Below are positions 1 through 7,320 of a stretch of DNA of 24,557 bases, piece by piece (positions within the stretch are counted from its first letter, which is position 1; every line of letters begins with the position of its first letter). Made by a program: the position numbers and the translations under genes. The stretch is from Flavobacteriales bacterium (GTDB lineage Bacteria; Bacteroidota; Bacteroidia; Flavobacteriales; BACL11). The stretch covers positions 28,631-53,187 of the forward strand of contig PAKE01000018.1 in assembly GCA_002710495.1 (NCBI GenBank), in the 5' to 3' direction. Below the pieces are notes generated by a model. It did not search any database, was not told the DNA's origin, and saw only the letters and a program-made list of their open reading frames with translations.

Positions 1-2
1 CA

Positions 3-188
3 AATCACAGTAGAAATGAGTTGAAACAACTTATTGAAAAACATGGAGGTAAAAATGTAAGTTCAATAAGTAAAAAGACTACTTTTGTTCTTGCAGGAGA
101 TAATATAGGTCCATCAAAAAAAGAAAAAGCGGAAGATTTAGGAATACCAATAATTTCAGAAGAAGAATTTATAAATAAAATCAGCTAA
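3..188 (+). CDS. ligA: DNA ligase, NAD-dependent, C-terminal end (partial)
   Basis: This is the last 61 codons of a gene that starts left of the window. The frame reads [18 protein letters not shown], then a TTFVLAGDN stretch and a [10 protein letters not shown] stretch. That is the pattern of a BRCT domain at the end of bacterial NAD+-dependent DNA ligase, with the conserved GGK, the hydrophobic VLAG strand and the late 'I-I-S-E-E-F' helix. LigA seals nicks in replication and repair; the BRCT domain binds DNA or protein. The catalytic adenylation domain is outside the window, so the call rests on the BRCT sequence alone. Another BRCT protein is possible but less likely. The stop TAA shares its last A with the ATG of the next gene (TAATG), which suggests translational coupling. 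Confidence 0.8.
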   Translation, partial: NHSRNELKQLIEKHGGKNVSSISKKTTFVLAGDNIGPSKKEKAEDLGIPIISEEEFINKIS

Positions 189-745
189 TGCATATTCAGT
201 TTTTAGAAGACATAAAACATAAAATTGGTCAGTATGTTTTTCAGAGAGATTTGAAACATAACAAACGACACAAATCGGTATGTAATCTGGAGGATGCAAA
301 ATCAATAGGTATATTGTTTGAAGCAACTACCAAAGAAGAAATAAAGGAAATAAAACCTCTGGTAGAGTATTTTTTTAAATTGAAAAAGGATGTAAAGGCT
401 TTTGGTTTTGTAAACTCTTCACAATATGATGAATGTCATATACCAAAGTTACAATATGATTTTTTTAATAAGAAAGACTTAAATTGGTATTACAAACCTC
501 AAAATGATTATGTAAAGAATTTTATAAAGAAAGAATATGATATCTTAATCAACTTATCCGATAGTAGTTGTATTCCAATTAAATATTTGGTAGCTTCTTC
601 TATTGCTAGGTTTAAAGTAGGGAAGTTTGAAAAAGATTATGACATTTATGACCTGATGATAAAACTCGACAAGAAAGAAGATACTATGGAAAAGCTAATT
701 TCAGAGATTGCAAAATATTTAAATATTATAAATAAAGAAAAATGA
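188..745 (+). CDS. DUF6913-like hypothetical protein
   Basis: This is a 185-residue soluble protein with no signal peptide and no membrane segment. It begins with a basic helical stretch (residues about 1-30), followed by an alternating alpha/beta body with the strands SIGILFEAT (about 39-47), VKAFGFVNS (69-77) and YDILINLSD (about 118-126). The 'KSIGILFEATTKEEI' start and 'YDILINLSD' core resemble the Bacteroidota family DUF6913, which I recall sitting near ligA in Flavobacterium. That is recollection, not a search result. No catalytic motif is visible and the function is unknown. It overlaps ligA by one base and the next gene by four (ATGA), so the three genes are almost certainly co-transcribed. 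Confidence 0.6.
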   Translation: MHIQFLEDIKHKIGQYVFQRDLKHNKRHKSVCNLEDAKSIGILFEATTKEEIKEIKPLVEYFFKLKKDVKAFGFVNSSQYDECHIPKLQYDFFNKKDLNWYYKPQNDYVKNFIKKEYDILINLSDSSCIPIKYLVASSIARFKVGKFEKDYDIYDLMIKLDKKEDTMEKLISEIAKYLNIINKEK

Positions 746-1284
746 TAAAAAAACTAAAACTATTAATTATGTGTTCTATTTTTTCGTGTAGTACATCAAC
801 TACTGATGCTCAAGAGTCTATTTACGATATACAGATAAACTCTATTAAAGGAGAAAAGATTGATTTGACAGAGTATAAAGGAAAGAAAATCTTATTTGTA
901 AATGTTGCTTCTGAATGTGGTTTTACAAAACAATATACCGGATTAGAAGAGTTACATCAGTTGTACAAAGATAAGTTAGTGGTAATTGGGGTTCCGTGTA
1001 ATCAGTTTGGAGCTCAAGAACCCGGAAATGATGAGGAGATAATTAAGTTTTGTAAAGAAAATTATGGAGTTTCTTTTTTACTGACTGAGAAAATTAAGGT
1101 AAAAGGAGAGGAAGTACATCCTCTCTATAGTTGGCTTTGCAAAAAAGAAATAAACGGAAAATCAAATTCTACTGTGAAATGGAATTTCGAAAAATACTTA
1201 GTAGACGAGAAAGGTGAGTTTGTTGATTATTTTTACTCTACCACAAAACCAATGAGTTCGAAGATTATTAATTATCTAAAATAA
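742..1284 (+). CDS. Glutathione peroxidase family thiol peroxidase, secreted or lipoprotein
   Basis: This 180-residue protein of the GPx family (thioredoxin-like fold) reduces peroxides. The peroxidatic cysteine is Cys59 in NVASECGFT. The partner residues Gln92 (CNQFGAQEPG) and Trp147-Asn148 (VKWNFEKY) are present, so the usual catalytic tetrad is complete. Cys104 (IKFCKENYGV) matches the resolving-Cys position of atypical 2-Cys, thioredoxin-dependent GPx enzymes such as yeast Gpx3. Electrons therefore more likely come from thioredoxin than from glutathione. The N-terminus is a hydrophobic leader with a possible lipobox I13-F14-S15-C16, implying export and lipid anchoring; simple secretion is the alternative. 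It starts inside the stop of the preceding gene (ATGA overlap). Its own stop overlaps the presumed ATA start of the next frame. Confidence 0.88.
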   Translation: MIKKLKLLIMCSIFSCSTSTTDAQESIYDIQINSIKGEKIDLTEYKGKKILFVNVASECGFTKQYTGLEELHQLYKDKLVVIGVPCNQFGAQEPGNDEEIIKFCKENYGVSFLLTEKIKVKGEEVHPLYSWLCKKEINGKSNSTVKWNFEKYLVDEKGEFVDYFYSTTKPMSSKIINYLK

Positions 1285-1505
1285 AATTTATTAAGAAACT
1301 ATTAACAACACTCCTATGTCTTCCTTTGACATTTTCTTGTGGAGATAAGATAGAGAATCAACAAGAATTTGAAGGCAATAGAAGTAAAATAAATATAAAA
1401 TCTAAAGAAAGATCTAAAGAAATTATTTCTGATCAGATAAGACACCTTGATCAAGAGTATGATTTAGAGAATCTTAAAAAGAAAAGGGAAATAAAAACAC
1501 ACTAA
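1281..1505 (+). CDS. Small lipoprotein frame with ATA in place of the start codon
   Basis: This is an intact 74-codon frame that has no ATG, GTG or TTG at its head. Read from ATA 1281 it gives (M/I)KFIKKLLTTLLCLPLTFSCG: a basic n-region, a hydrophobic core and an LTFSC lipobox ending at Cys20. A highly charged, Lys/Glu-rich, probably helical tail follows to residue 74. The ATA sits where an ATGA overlap with the GPx stop would lie: changing A1283 to G would make ATG and still leave a stop (TGA) for the upstream gene. Either the start was lost recently, making this a decaying or silent gene, or a non-standard start (ATA, or ATT 1290) is used through coupling. I do not recognise the tail. The signal-peptide pattern in an uninterrupted frame makes chance unlikely. 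Confidence 0.5.
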   Translation: MKFIKKLLTTLLCLPLTFSCGDKIENQQEFEGNRSKINIKSKERSKEIISDQIRHLDQEYDLENLKKKREIKTH

Positions 1506-1509
1506 ACAA

Positions 1510-1536
1510 GAAGATATCTATCAAATTGATGTCTTT
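1510..1536. terminator. Weak bidirectional hairpin between convergent genes
   Basis: The arms AAGATATC (1511-1518) and GATGTCTT (1528-1535) pair over 8 bp with one G-U wobble, leaving a 9-nt loop. The hairpin lies between the end of the small lipoprotein frame and the convergent DPP IV stop. It is AT-rich and lacks a clean T-tract on either strand, so a terminator role is an inference from position. Confidence 0.35.
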
Positions 1537-1550
1537 AAGAAAAAATTATT

Positions 1551-3713
1551 TTATAGGTTTTCTAAAATAAAATTTGTCATTTTCTTGTAAAGGTGGTATC
1601 TGGTATTTCCACCATAGATTCCATGGTTTTTGTCTGGGTAAATAAACAAATCAAATTGCTTGTTTGCTTTTACCAGTGCAGAAATCATTTCCATTGTATT
1701 TTGCACATGTACATTGTCGTCTGCCGAGCCATGTATAAGTAAATACCTGCCTTTTAGTTTGTCTACATGATTAATTGGAGAGTTGTCGTCATAACCACTT
1801 GAGTTTTCTTGTGGAGTACGCATATATCTTTCCGTATAAATGTTATCATAGTATCTCCAATTGGTAACTGGAGCCACTGCAATAGCCATCTTAAATATAT
1901 CAGCACCCTTGGTAATAGCAAGTGAGGACATATATCCACCATAACTCCAACCTTGTATTCCTATTCTATTAGAGTCAATATAATCCAAACTTCCAAAGTG
2001 TTTTGCTGCATTTATCTGGTCAATAGTTTCGTATTTTCCTAGTTCCTGATAAGTCATTTTCTTAAATTCCGCTCCTTTTCCTCCTGTTCCTCTGTTATCT
2101 ACACAAGAAACAACATACCCCAACTGATTTAAGTGTTGGTACCAAAAATAATTAAACCATCCCCAAGAATCTGTTACTTGCTGAGAACCAGGCCCTCCAT
2201 ATAAAAACATATATAACGGATATTCTTTTTTGGAATCAAAATTAGTTGGCTTCATCATCCACGCATTTAATTCTACACCTTCTTCAGTTTCTATGGTAAA
2301 GAATTCTTTTTCAGATAAATTGTACTCTGAAAGAGTTTTATTAAAATCTGAATTATCTTCTAATATCTTTATTGTGTCACCGTCTGAAGTTCTGTGTAAA
2401 GTGATAGAAGGAGGAGTTTTGTGGTCTGTGTAGGAATTCTTAAAATATTTCATCCCTTTACTGAAATCAATCTTGTTTGTTCCTGTATTTTTTGTCATAG
2501 GAGATCCTTTTCCTAATTTAGAATTAATATTCATTCTGTACATTGTAGAATGAATAGATCCACTTTCATTAGAAGAGTAGAAGATGTAATTTTCACTATC
2601 TATTCCATAAAAGTTTGTAATCTCCCAATCTCCATTTGTAATCTGAGTCTCAATTCCACTCATACTCTTCAAATAAATATGATTATATCCACTTTTCTCT
2701 GAAGTCCAGATAAAAGATTCCTGTTTTTCTAAATATCTTAAATTATCATGTACATCAATATAATATTTATCAGTTTCGGTGAATAAAACTCTGTTTGATC
2801 CATTGGTATTTGCAATAATAAAGTCTAACTCATTTTGATGTCGGTTCATTCCGTAAATAACAAGTTGAGGGTTTGTGTCGTCAAACCATTTTATTCTAGG
2901 AAAATATTCGTAGTCTTTTTCAAATTTTAAATTTCTAGTTTTCTTAGTTTGTAAATTATATAAATGCAAAGTAACCTCAGAGTTGTCTTCTCCAGTTTTT
3001 GGGTATTTAAATACTTCTTGTGTAGGGTACAATCCTCCTTTAAATAAATCCATAGAGAATTCTTTTACATCAGATTCATCAAACTTAAAAAAGGAGATAG
3101 TTTTACTGTCTCCAGACCATTCAAATGAACGAACTAATGCAAATTCCTCTTCATGAACCCAGTCGGAAGCTCCATTTATGATTTTATTTTTCTCTCCATC
3201 ATTTGTTATTTGAGTTGTTTTATCCCATTTCAAATTATACACATATAAGTTATTATCAAAAACATAAGCAATATACTTCCCGTCAGGCGAGAAAGTAGCA
3301 TACATCACCTGTTTGCTGGTTAATTCTTTAATCACTTCAGTTTCCGTATTATAGATGTAATAAATAGATTTAGAACTATATCTGTAAATAGATTCTGTAT
3401 TTGTTGCAATCAGAATTTTATCCTCTGCTAAGTTAAACTGATAAGAACCCATTTTTGAAAGTCTTTCATCATCCGAATTTAATAAGGTTTCTACAATCTT
3501 TCCTGACTCAAAAGAGTTTTTATGTATTTTAATTTCGCCCTCATCTTTTTCTGTTGTAGTGTAATGCTCTCCGTCATTCATGGATTTAAAACCAGGAACC
3601 CCACTTGGATAGAATTTATAATTCTGCCATATATCTTCTATTGTTACTTCTTTTTGTGAATAAGAAAAAATAGATATAGAAATGCAAATAATTAATGTGA
3701 ATGTCTTTTTCAT
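1551..3713 (-). CDS. Dipeptidyl peptidase IV (S9B family), secreted
   Basis: This is a 720-residue prolyl oligopeptidase-type serine peptidase that removes X-Pro (or X-Ala) dipeptides from peptide N-termini in the periplasm. It has a Sec signal peptide (residues about 1-19). An N-terminal beta-propeller contains the DPP IV signature DWVHEEEFA, whose glutamates (about 189-190) hold the substrate amino group. A C-terminal alpha/beta hydrolase domain starts near 475. The catalytic triad is Ser590 in GWSYGG, Asp665 in HGSADDN and His697 in KNHGIYG; Tyr505 in YGGPGSQ lies at the oxyanion-hole position. Length and motif order are normal for Bacteroidota DPP IV. It stands alone on the minus strand and starts ATG at 3713, divergent from the FAD oxidase gene. 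The usual role is nutrition from peptides together with other periplasmic peptidases. Confidence 0.93.
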   Translation of the reverse strand: MKKTFTLIICISISIFSYSQKEVTIEDIWQNYKFYPSGVPGFKSMNDGEHYTTTEKDEGEIKIHKNSFESGKIVETLLNSDDERLSKMGSYQFNLAEDKILIATNTESIYRYSSKSIYYIYNTETEVIKELTSKQVMYATFSPDGKYIAYVFDNNLYVYNLKWDKTTQITNDGEKNKIINGASDWVHEEEFALVRSFEWSGDSKTISFFKFDESDVKEFSMDLFKGGLYPTQEVFKYPKTGEDNSEVTLHLYNLQTKKTRNLKFEKDYEYFPRIKWFDDTNPQLVIYGMNRHQNELDFIIANTNGSNRVLFTETDKYYIDVHDNLRYLEKQESFIWTSEKSGYNHIYLKSMSGIETQITNGDWEITNFYGIDSENYIFYSSNESGSIHSTMYRMNINSKLGKGSPMTKNTGTNKIDFSKGMKYFKNSYTDHKTPPSITLHRTSDGDTIKILEDNSDFNKTLSEYNLSEKEFFTIETEEGVELNAWMMKPTNFDSKKEYPLYMFLYGGPGSQQVTDSWGWFNYFWYQHLNQLGYVVSCVDNRGTGGKGAEFKKMTYQELGKYETIDQINAAKHFGSLDYIDSNRIGIQGWSYGGYMSSLAITKGADIFKMAIAVAPVTNWRYYDNIYTERYMRTPQENSSGYDDNSPINHVDKLKGRYLLIHGSADDNVHVQNTMEMISALVKANKQFDLFIYPDKNHGIYGGNTRYHLYKKMTNFILENL

Positions 3714-3742
3714 AATCTGTAATTTAGATTGGCGAATTTACT

Positions 3743-3750
3743 TAAATTTG
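3743..3750 (+). promoter_or_regulatory. Candidate -7 promoter box TAAATTTG for the FAD oxidase unit
   Basis: This is an exact match to the Bacteroidota -7 consensus TAnnTTTG. It would place transcription start near 3757, just ahead of GTG 3765. No convincing -33 TTTG is seen at normal spacing. If real, it rules out the upstream TTG 3729 as the start of the oxidase. Confidence 0.4.
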
Positions 3751-3764
3751 TGCAAAATTATTCC

Positions 3765-5165
3765 GTGGCTTATAAAAAGATAAATAATGAAGATAGATCA
3801 TATTTTCAATCTGTTGTTGGAGACAGTAATATTTTCTATTCTGAAGAAGTTCTAAAAGAGTATTCTCATGATGAAACAGAGGATTTGTCTTTTCTTCCGG
3901 AAGTAGTTGTAAAGCCTCAAAATACATCTCAAATTTCTGAAATAATGAAATATTGTAATTCTCAAAATATTCCTATGACTCCCTGTGGTGCTCGAACGGG
4001 ATTGAGTGGTGGGAGTTTACCGGTAGAAAGTGGTTTGGTTTTAAGTTTAGAAAAATTAAATTCTATTGTTGAGATTGACGAAAGAAACCTGCAAGCTACC
4101 GTTGAACCTGGAGTGATAAATGAAGTTTTTCAAAATGCAGTAAAGGATAAAGGATTATTTTATCCACCTGATCCAGCAAGTAAGGGTAGTTGTATGCTTG
4201 GTGGAAATATATCAGCAAATGCGGGAGGGCCCAAAGCACTTAAGTATGGAGTTACAAAGGATTATGTTCTGAATTTAGAAGTAGTGATACCTACTGGGGA
4301 GATTATTTGGACTGGAGCTAATGTTCTAAAAAATTCAACTGGCTATAATTTAACTCAATTAATGGTTGGTAGTGAAGGTACTTTAGGAATTGTTACCAAA
4401 ATAATTTTCAGGTTGATACCATTGCCTACAAAAGACATAACAATGTTGGTGCCTTTTAATAGTGCTGAGAGAGCGTGTGAGGCGGTTTCTTCAGTTTTCC
4501 GAGCTGGTATTACCCCTTCCGCTTTGGAGTTTATAGAAAGAGATGCAATTGATTGGACAATGAAGTATACAGATATCTCAGTTTCTATCTCTGAAGAAAC
4601 AAAAGCTCATTTACTAATTGAAGTAGATGGAAATGATATGGACCTTTTATATTCTGATTGTGAGAAAATAGCATCTGTTATGGATAAATTTGATTGCGGT
4701 GATATTCTTCTTGCTGATAGTAATTCTGAAAAGGAGAACCTTTGGCAACTCAGAAGATCAGTAGGGGAGGCTGTAAAAAGTAATTCTATTTATAAGGAGC
4801 AAGATACAGTAGTGCCCAGAGCTGAACTTGCAAAACTTCTGAAAGGAGTAAAGGAAATAGGAAATAAATACGGATTTAAGTCCGTTTGTTATGGTCACGC
4901 AGGAGATGGAAACTTGCATGTAAACATTATAAAGGGAGATATGACAGATGAAAATTGGGATAACGAACTCCCAAAAGGAATCAGAAAAATATTTCATCTA
5001 ACAAAAGATCTTGGAGGTACTATATCTGGAGAGCATGGTGTAGGGTTAGTTCAGAAAGATTATTTAGATATTGTTTTTTCTGATAAAGAAATAGAATTAC
5101 AAAAAGGAATTAAAAAAATATTTGACCCGAATAATGTCTTAAATCCTAGAAAGATATTTAATTAA
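3765..5165 (+). CDS. FAD-linked oxidase, glycolate oxidase GlcD / D-lactate dehydrogenase type
   Basis: This is a flavoprotein of the VAO/PCMH superfamily. It oxidises a 2-hydroxy acid, probably glycolate or D-lactate, to the 2-oxo acid. The N-terminal FAD-binding domain has the P-C-G-A-R-T-G-L-S-G-G loop and 'GGNISANAGG'. The C-terminal FAD_oxidase_C domain carries YGHAGDGNLHVNI and SGEHGVG, both hallmarks of GlcD/D-LDH enzymes. No GlcE or GlcF partner or iron-sulfur subunit is adjacent, so the substrate is open. The frame is open back to TTG 3729 (478 aa), but a candidate -7 box covers 3743-3750. GTG 3765 gives 466 aa, close to the usual length, so I chose it; TTG remains possible. surE follows after 25 nt. 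Confidence 0.88.
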   Translation: MAYKKINNEDRSYFQSVVGDSNIFYSEEVLKEYSHDETEDLSFLPEVVVKPQNTSQISEIMKYCNSQNIPMTPCGARTGLSGGSLPVESGLVLSLEKLNSIVEIDERNLQATVEPGVINEVFQNAVKDKGLFYPPDPASKGSCMLGGNISANAGGPKALKYGVTKDYVLNLEVVIPTGEIIWTGANVLKNSTGYNLTQLMVGSEGTLGIVTKIIFRLIPLPTKDITMLVPFNSAERACEAVSSVFRAGITPSALEFIERDAIDWTMKYTDISVSISEETKAHLLIEVDGNDMDLLYSDCEKIASVMDKFDCGDILLADSNSEKENLWQLRRSVGEAVKSNSIYKEQDTVVPRAELAKLLKGVKEIGNKYGFKSVCYGHAGDGNLHVNIIKGDMTDENWDNELPKGIRKIFHLTKDLGGTISGEHGVGLVQKDYLDIVFSDKEIELQKGIKKIFDPNNVLNPRKIFN

Positions 5166-5168
5166 ACT

Positions 5169-5176
5169 TACATTTG
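5169..5176 (+). promoter_or_regulatory. Candidate -7 promoter box TACATTTG ahead of surE
   Basis: This is an exact TAnnTTTG match in the 25-nt gap between the oxidase stop and the surE ATG at 5191. It would give a short leader of about 8 nt. No clear -33 box is seen, as it would lie inside the oxidase coding end. It may let surE, the small membrane protein and lpxB be expressed separately from the oxidase. Confidence 0.35.
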
Positions 5177-5190
5177 AAAACAAAAACAAG

Positions 5191-5958
5191 ATGAAGAAAC
5201 CTCTAATATTAATTGTAAATGATGATGGAATAAATGCTCCTGGAATTAGAAAGTTGATATCAATTATGAACGATTTTGGAGAGATTGTAGTAGTAGCTCC
5301 TGATGGTCCTCAGTCTGGCAAAGGGCATGCTATTACTATTGAGTCTACTATTAGATGCGATAAAGTGATTATTGATGATGGACCTCAAACAGAGTATTCC
5401 TGTAGTGGAACTCCAGTTGATTGCGTTAAACTTGCTGTAAATAAGTTAATTACAAGAAAGCCTGACTTGTGTGTTTCTGGAATAAATCATGGATCTAATT
5501 CTTCCATTAATGTAATATATTCAGGAACAATGTCCGCTGCAGTAGAAGGCGCTCTAGAAGGAATTCCTTCTATAGGATTCTCTCTTTTAGATTACTCTCA
5601 TGAAGCTGATTTTTCTGAAGGAGAGAAATATATCCGGGAAATCACACAATCTGTTCTTGATAATAATTTACCTGAAGGAGTTTGTTTGAACGTCAATATT
5701 CCGAAATCAGTAGATGATAAAAAAATTAAAGGAATTAAAGTATGTAGACAAGCAAAAGCTAATTGGGTGGAAGAATTTGATGAGAGAGAAGATCCAAAAG
5801 GAAGAAAATACTACTGGCTTACAGGTAAATTTGTAAATTATGATAAGGGTGATGATACGGATGAAAGAGCTTTAGAGAATCATTATATTTCAGTTGTACC
5901 TGTACAATTTGATGTTACCGCTTACCATGCTATATCGAAATTAAATACTATTTTATAA
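5191..5958 (+). CDS. surE: 5'/3'-nucleotidase SurE
   Basis: This is a 255-residue cytoplasmic SurE acid phosphatase, which dephosphorylates nucleoside monophosphates (and often exopolyphosphate) in a metal-dependent way and is linked to stationary-phase survival. The metal-binding set is visible: Asp11-Asp12 in LIVNDDGINAPG, Ser42 in GPQSGKGHA and Asn99 in VSGINHGSN. The family motifs YSCSGTPVDCVKLA and YSGTMSAAVEGALEGIPSIGFS are also intact. Length is normal. Its stop TAA shares an A with the ATG of the next small gene, and lpxB follows that one, so the three appear to be co-translated. In related genomes surE often sits next to lpxB, which supports both assignments. Confidence 0.96.
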   Translation: MKKPLILIVNDDGINAPGIRKLISIMNDFGEIVVVAPDGPQSGKGHAITIESTIRCDKVIIDDGPQTEYSCSGTPVDCVKLAVNKLITRKPDLCVSGINHGSNSSINVIYSGTMSAAVEGALEGIPSIGFSLLDYSHEADFSEGEKYIREITQSVLDNNLPEGVCLNVNIPKSVDDKKIKGIKVCRQAKANWVEEFDEREDPKGRKYYWLTGKFVNYDKGDDTDERALENHYISVVPVQFDVTAYHAISKLNTIL

Positions 5959-6236
5959 TGAAATCAGACCTTTCAAAAGGAGTATTACTAGGGATTATTT
6001 CTCCGATAATTGCATTTGTAATTTATGTAGTATTTATAATAGAAACAACATTAGGTAGTGTTATTAATAATCCTAGTTTTACTAATAATTTACCAGCTAT
6101 TATTAGTTTGTCATTATTAATAAATTTAGCATTATTTTTTCTGAAAATAAAATTTAACAAAGATGAACAATCTAGAGGAATTTTGTTTTCTACATTCTTG
6201 TATGGAGTTGTAATTGTAATATTAAAATTCCTATAA
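5958..6236 (+). CDS. Small three-TM membrane protein, unknown
   Basis: This 92-residue hydrophobic protein has three predicted membrane helices at about 9-29, 45-63 and 74-91. They are separated by a polar loop around 31-44 and a charged stretch 'KIKFNKDEQSR' near 63-73. I see no signal peptide, Cys pair or catalytic motif, and I cannot name a family. It starts one base inside the surE stop and ends 1 nt before the GTG of lpxB, so it is locked between the two by translational spacing. The context suggests an inner-membrane accessory to lipid A synthesis or simply a conserved filler, but that is inference only. The coding reading is favoured over chance because the spacing is exact and the hydropathy is regular. 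Confidence 0.72.
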   Translation: MKSDLSKGVLLGIISPIIAFVIYVVFIIETTLGSVINNPSFTNNLPAIISLSLLINLALFFLKIKFNKDEQSRGILFSTFLYGVVIVILKFL

Positions 6237-6237
6237 A

Positions 6238-7320
6238 GTGAAATTTTATCTTGTTTCAGGAGAAAAGTCTGGGGATTTACATGGAGCAAATCTGGCAAAT
6301 GAAATTTTAAAACAAAATAAAGATTCTAAACTTAGGGGATTTGGAGGGGATAAAATGAATTTAGAAGGAGTTGAAATTGTAAAACATATTAATCAACTTT
6401 CTATTATGGGATTTACAGAAGTAATCAAAAATTTATCTGTAATAAAAAGGAATTTAAATTTCTGTAAAAATGATATTATCTCTTTTAATCCGGACGCTAT
6501 AATTCTAATTGATTTCCCTGGGTTTAACTTAAAGATTGCAAAATTCGCAAAAGAAAAAGGAATAAAGGTTTTTTATTACATCTCTCCAAAAGTTTGGGCT
6601 TGGAAAAAAAGTAGGGTAGAACTCATGAGAAAATATGTGGATGAGTTAATTGTCATTTTCCCTTTTGAGGTGGATTATTTTAAGAAAGAAGATATAAAAG
6701 CTCACTATTTTGGCAATCCACTTTCTGATGAAATAAAAAAGGAAACAGAAAAATTATCAATAGATATTAGTAAATCAATTATTTCGATCTTGCCTGGAAG
6801 TAGGAAACAAGAAATAAAAAGAAATCTACCAACAATGTTAAATATAATTACTAAATTTCCAAATTATCAGTTTGTAATAGCGTCTACTGAAGAAATGTAT
6901 AATTTATGTAAGCAAATATCTGAAGGAAAAAATGTAGAAATTGTAAAGGATCAAACATATACTGTTTTGAAAATATCAGAACTGTCATTAGTAACTTCTG
7001 GAACTGCAACTCTGGAAGCCGCAATGTTCAATGTCCCACAATTAGTTTGCTATAAAACAGATCCACTAACATATTTTTTAGCGAAAATTTTTATAAGGAT
7101 AAAATGGATTTCTCTAGTAAATATCATTATGGAGAAATTGGTTGTAAAAGAGTTTGTTCAGAGTGAAATGACACAAAAAAATCTCGTTTCAGAAACAAAT
7201 AATTTACTATCAGAAAGCGGTAAAACACAAATTTTACAGGATTATAAAATGTTGCAAGAAAAATTAGATTCTGGTAATGTTTCTGAGAAAACAGCTAAAT
7301 TTATTTTAGAAAATGTTTAG
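6238..7320 (+). CDS. lpxB: Lipid-A-disaccharide synthase LpxB
   Basis: This 360-residue GT-B glycosyltransferase (family GT19) condenses UDP-2,3-diacylglucosamine with lipid X to form the lipid A disaccharide at the inner membrane. Diagnostic motifs are VSGEKSGDLHG at 6-16, GFGGDKM near 34-40, YYISPKVWAWKKSR at 113-126, YFGNPL at 157-162, ILPGSRKQEI at 184-193 and SGTATLEAA at 254-262. Length is slightly short but normal for Bacteroidota. The start is GTG 6238, 1 nt after the preceding stop; the 'KFYLVSGEKSGDLHG' N-terminus fits other LpxB proteins, so nothing is missing. The 3' end overlaps the convergent uvrB stop by 4 nt, leaving no room for a terminator. Confidence 0.95.
   Translation: MKFYLVSGEKSGDLHGANLANEILKQNKDSKLRGFGGDKMNLEGVEIVKHINQLSIMGFTEVIKNLSVIKRNLNFCKNDIISFNPDAIILIDFPGFNLKIAKFAKEKGIKVFYYISPKVWAWKKSRVELMRKYVDELIVIFPFEVDYFKKEDIKAHYFGNPLSDEIKKETEKLSIDISKSIISILPGSRKQEIKRNLPTMLNIITKFPNYQFVIASTEEMYNLCKQISEGKNVEIVKDQTYTVLKISELSLVTSGTATLEAAMFNVPQLVCYKTDPLTYFLAKIFIRIKWISLVNIIMEKLVVKEFVQSEMTQKNLVSETNNLLSESGKTQILQDYKMLQEKLDSGNVSEKTAKFILENV

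Noticed and set aside
1285..1550. The 266-base stretch as possible RNA gene or regulatory RNA
   Set aside because: Its main content is an intact lipoprotein-like frame plus one weak hairpin; no tRNA cloverleaf or riboswitch core was seen.
2230..2433. Plus-strand open frame inside the DPP IV gene
   Set aside because: It is antisense to a protein with an intact catalytic triad and has no recognisable motif or promoter; it is a shadow frame.
4758..4997. Minus-strand open frame of 79 codons
   Set aside because: It lies wholly within the conserved C-terminal part of the FAD oxidase and shows no independent signal.
6023..6298. Minus-strand 91-codon frame across the small membrane protein and lpxB start
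   Set aside because: The plus strand has a better explanation: three regular TM helices with exact spacing to surE and lpxB.
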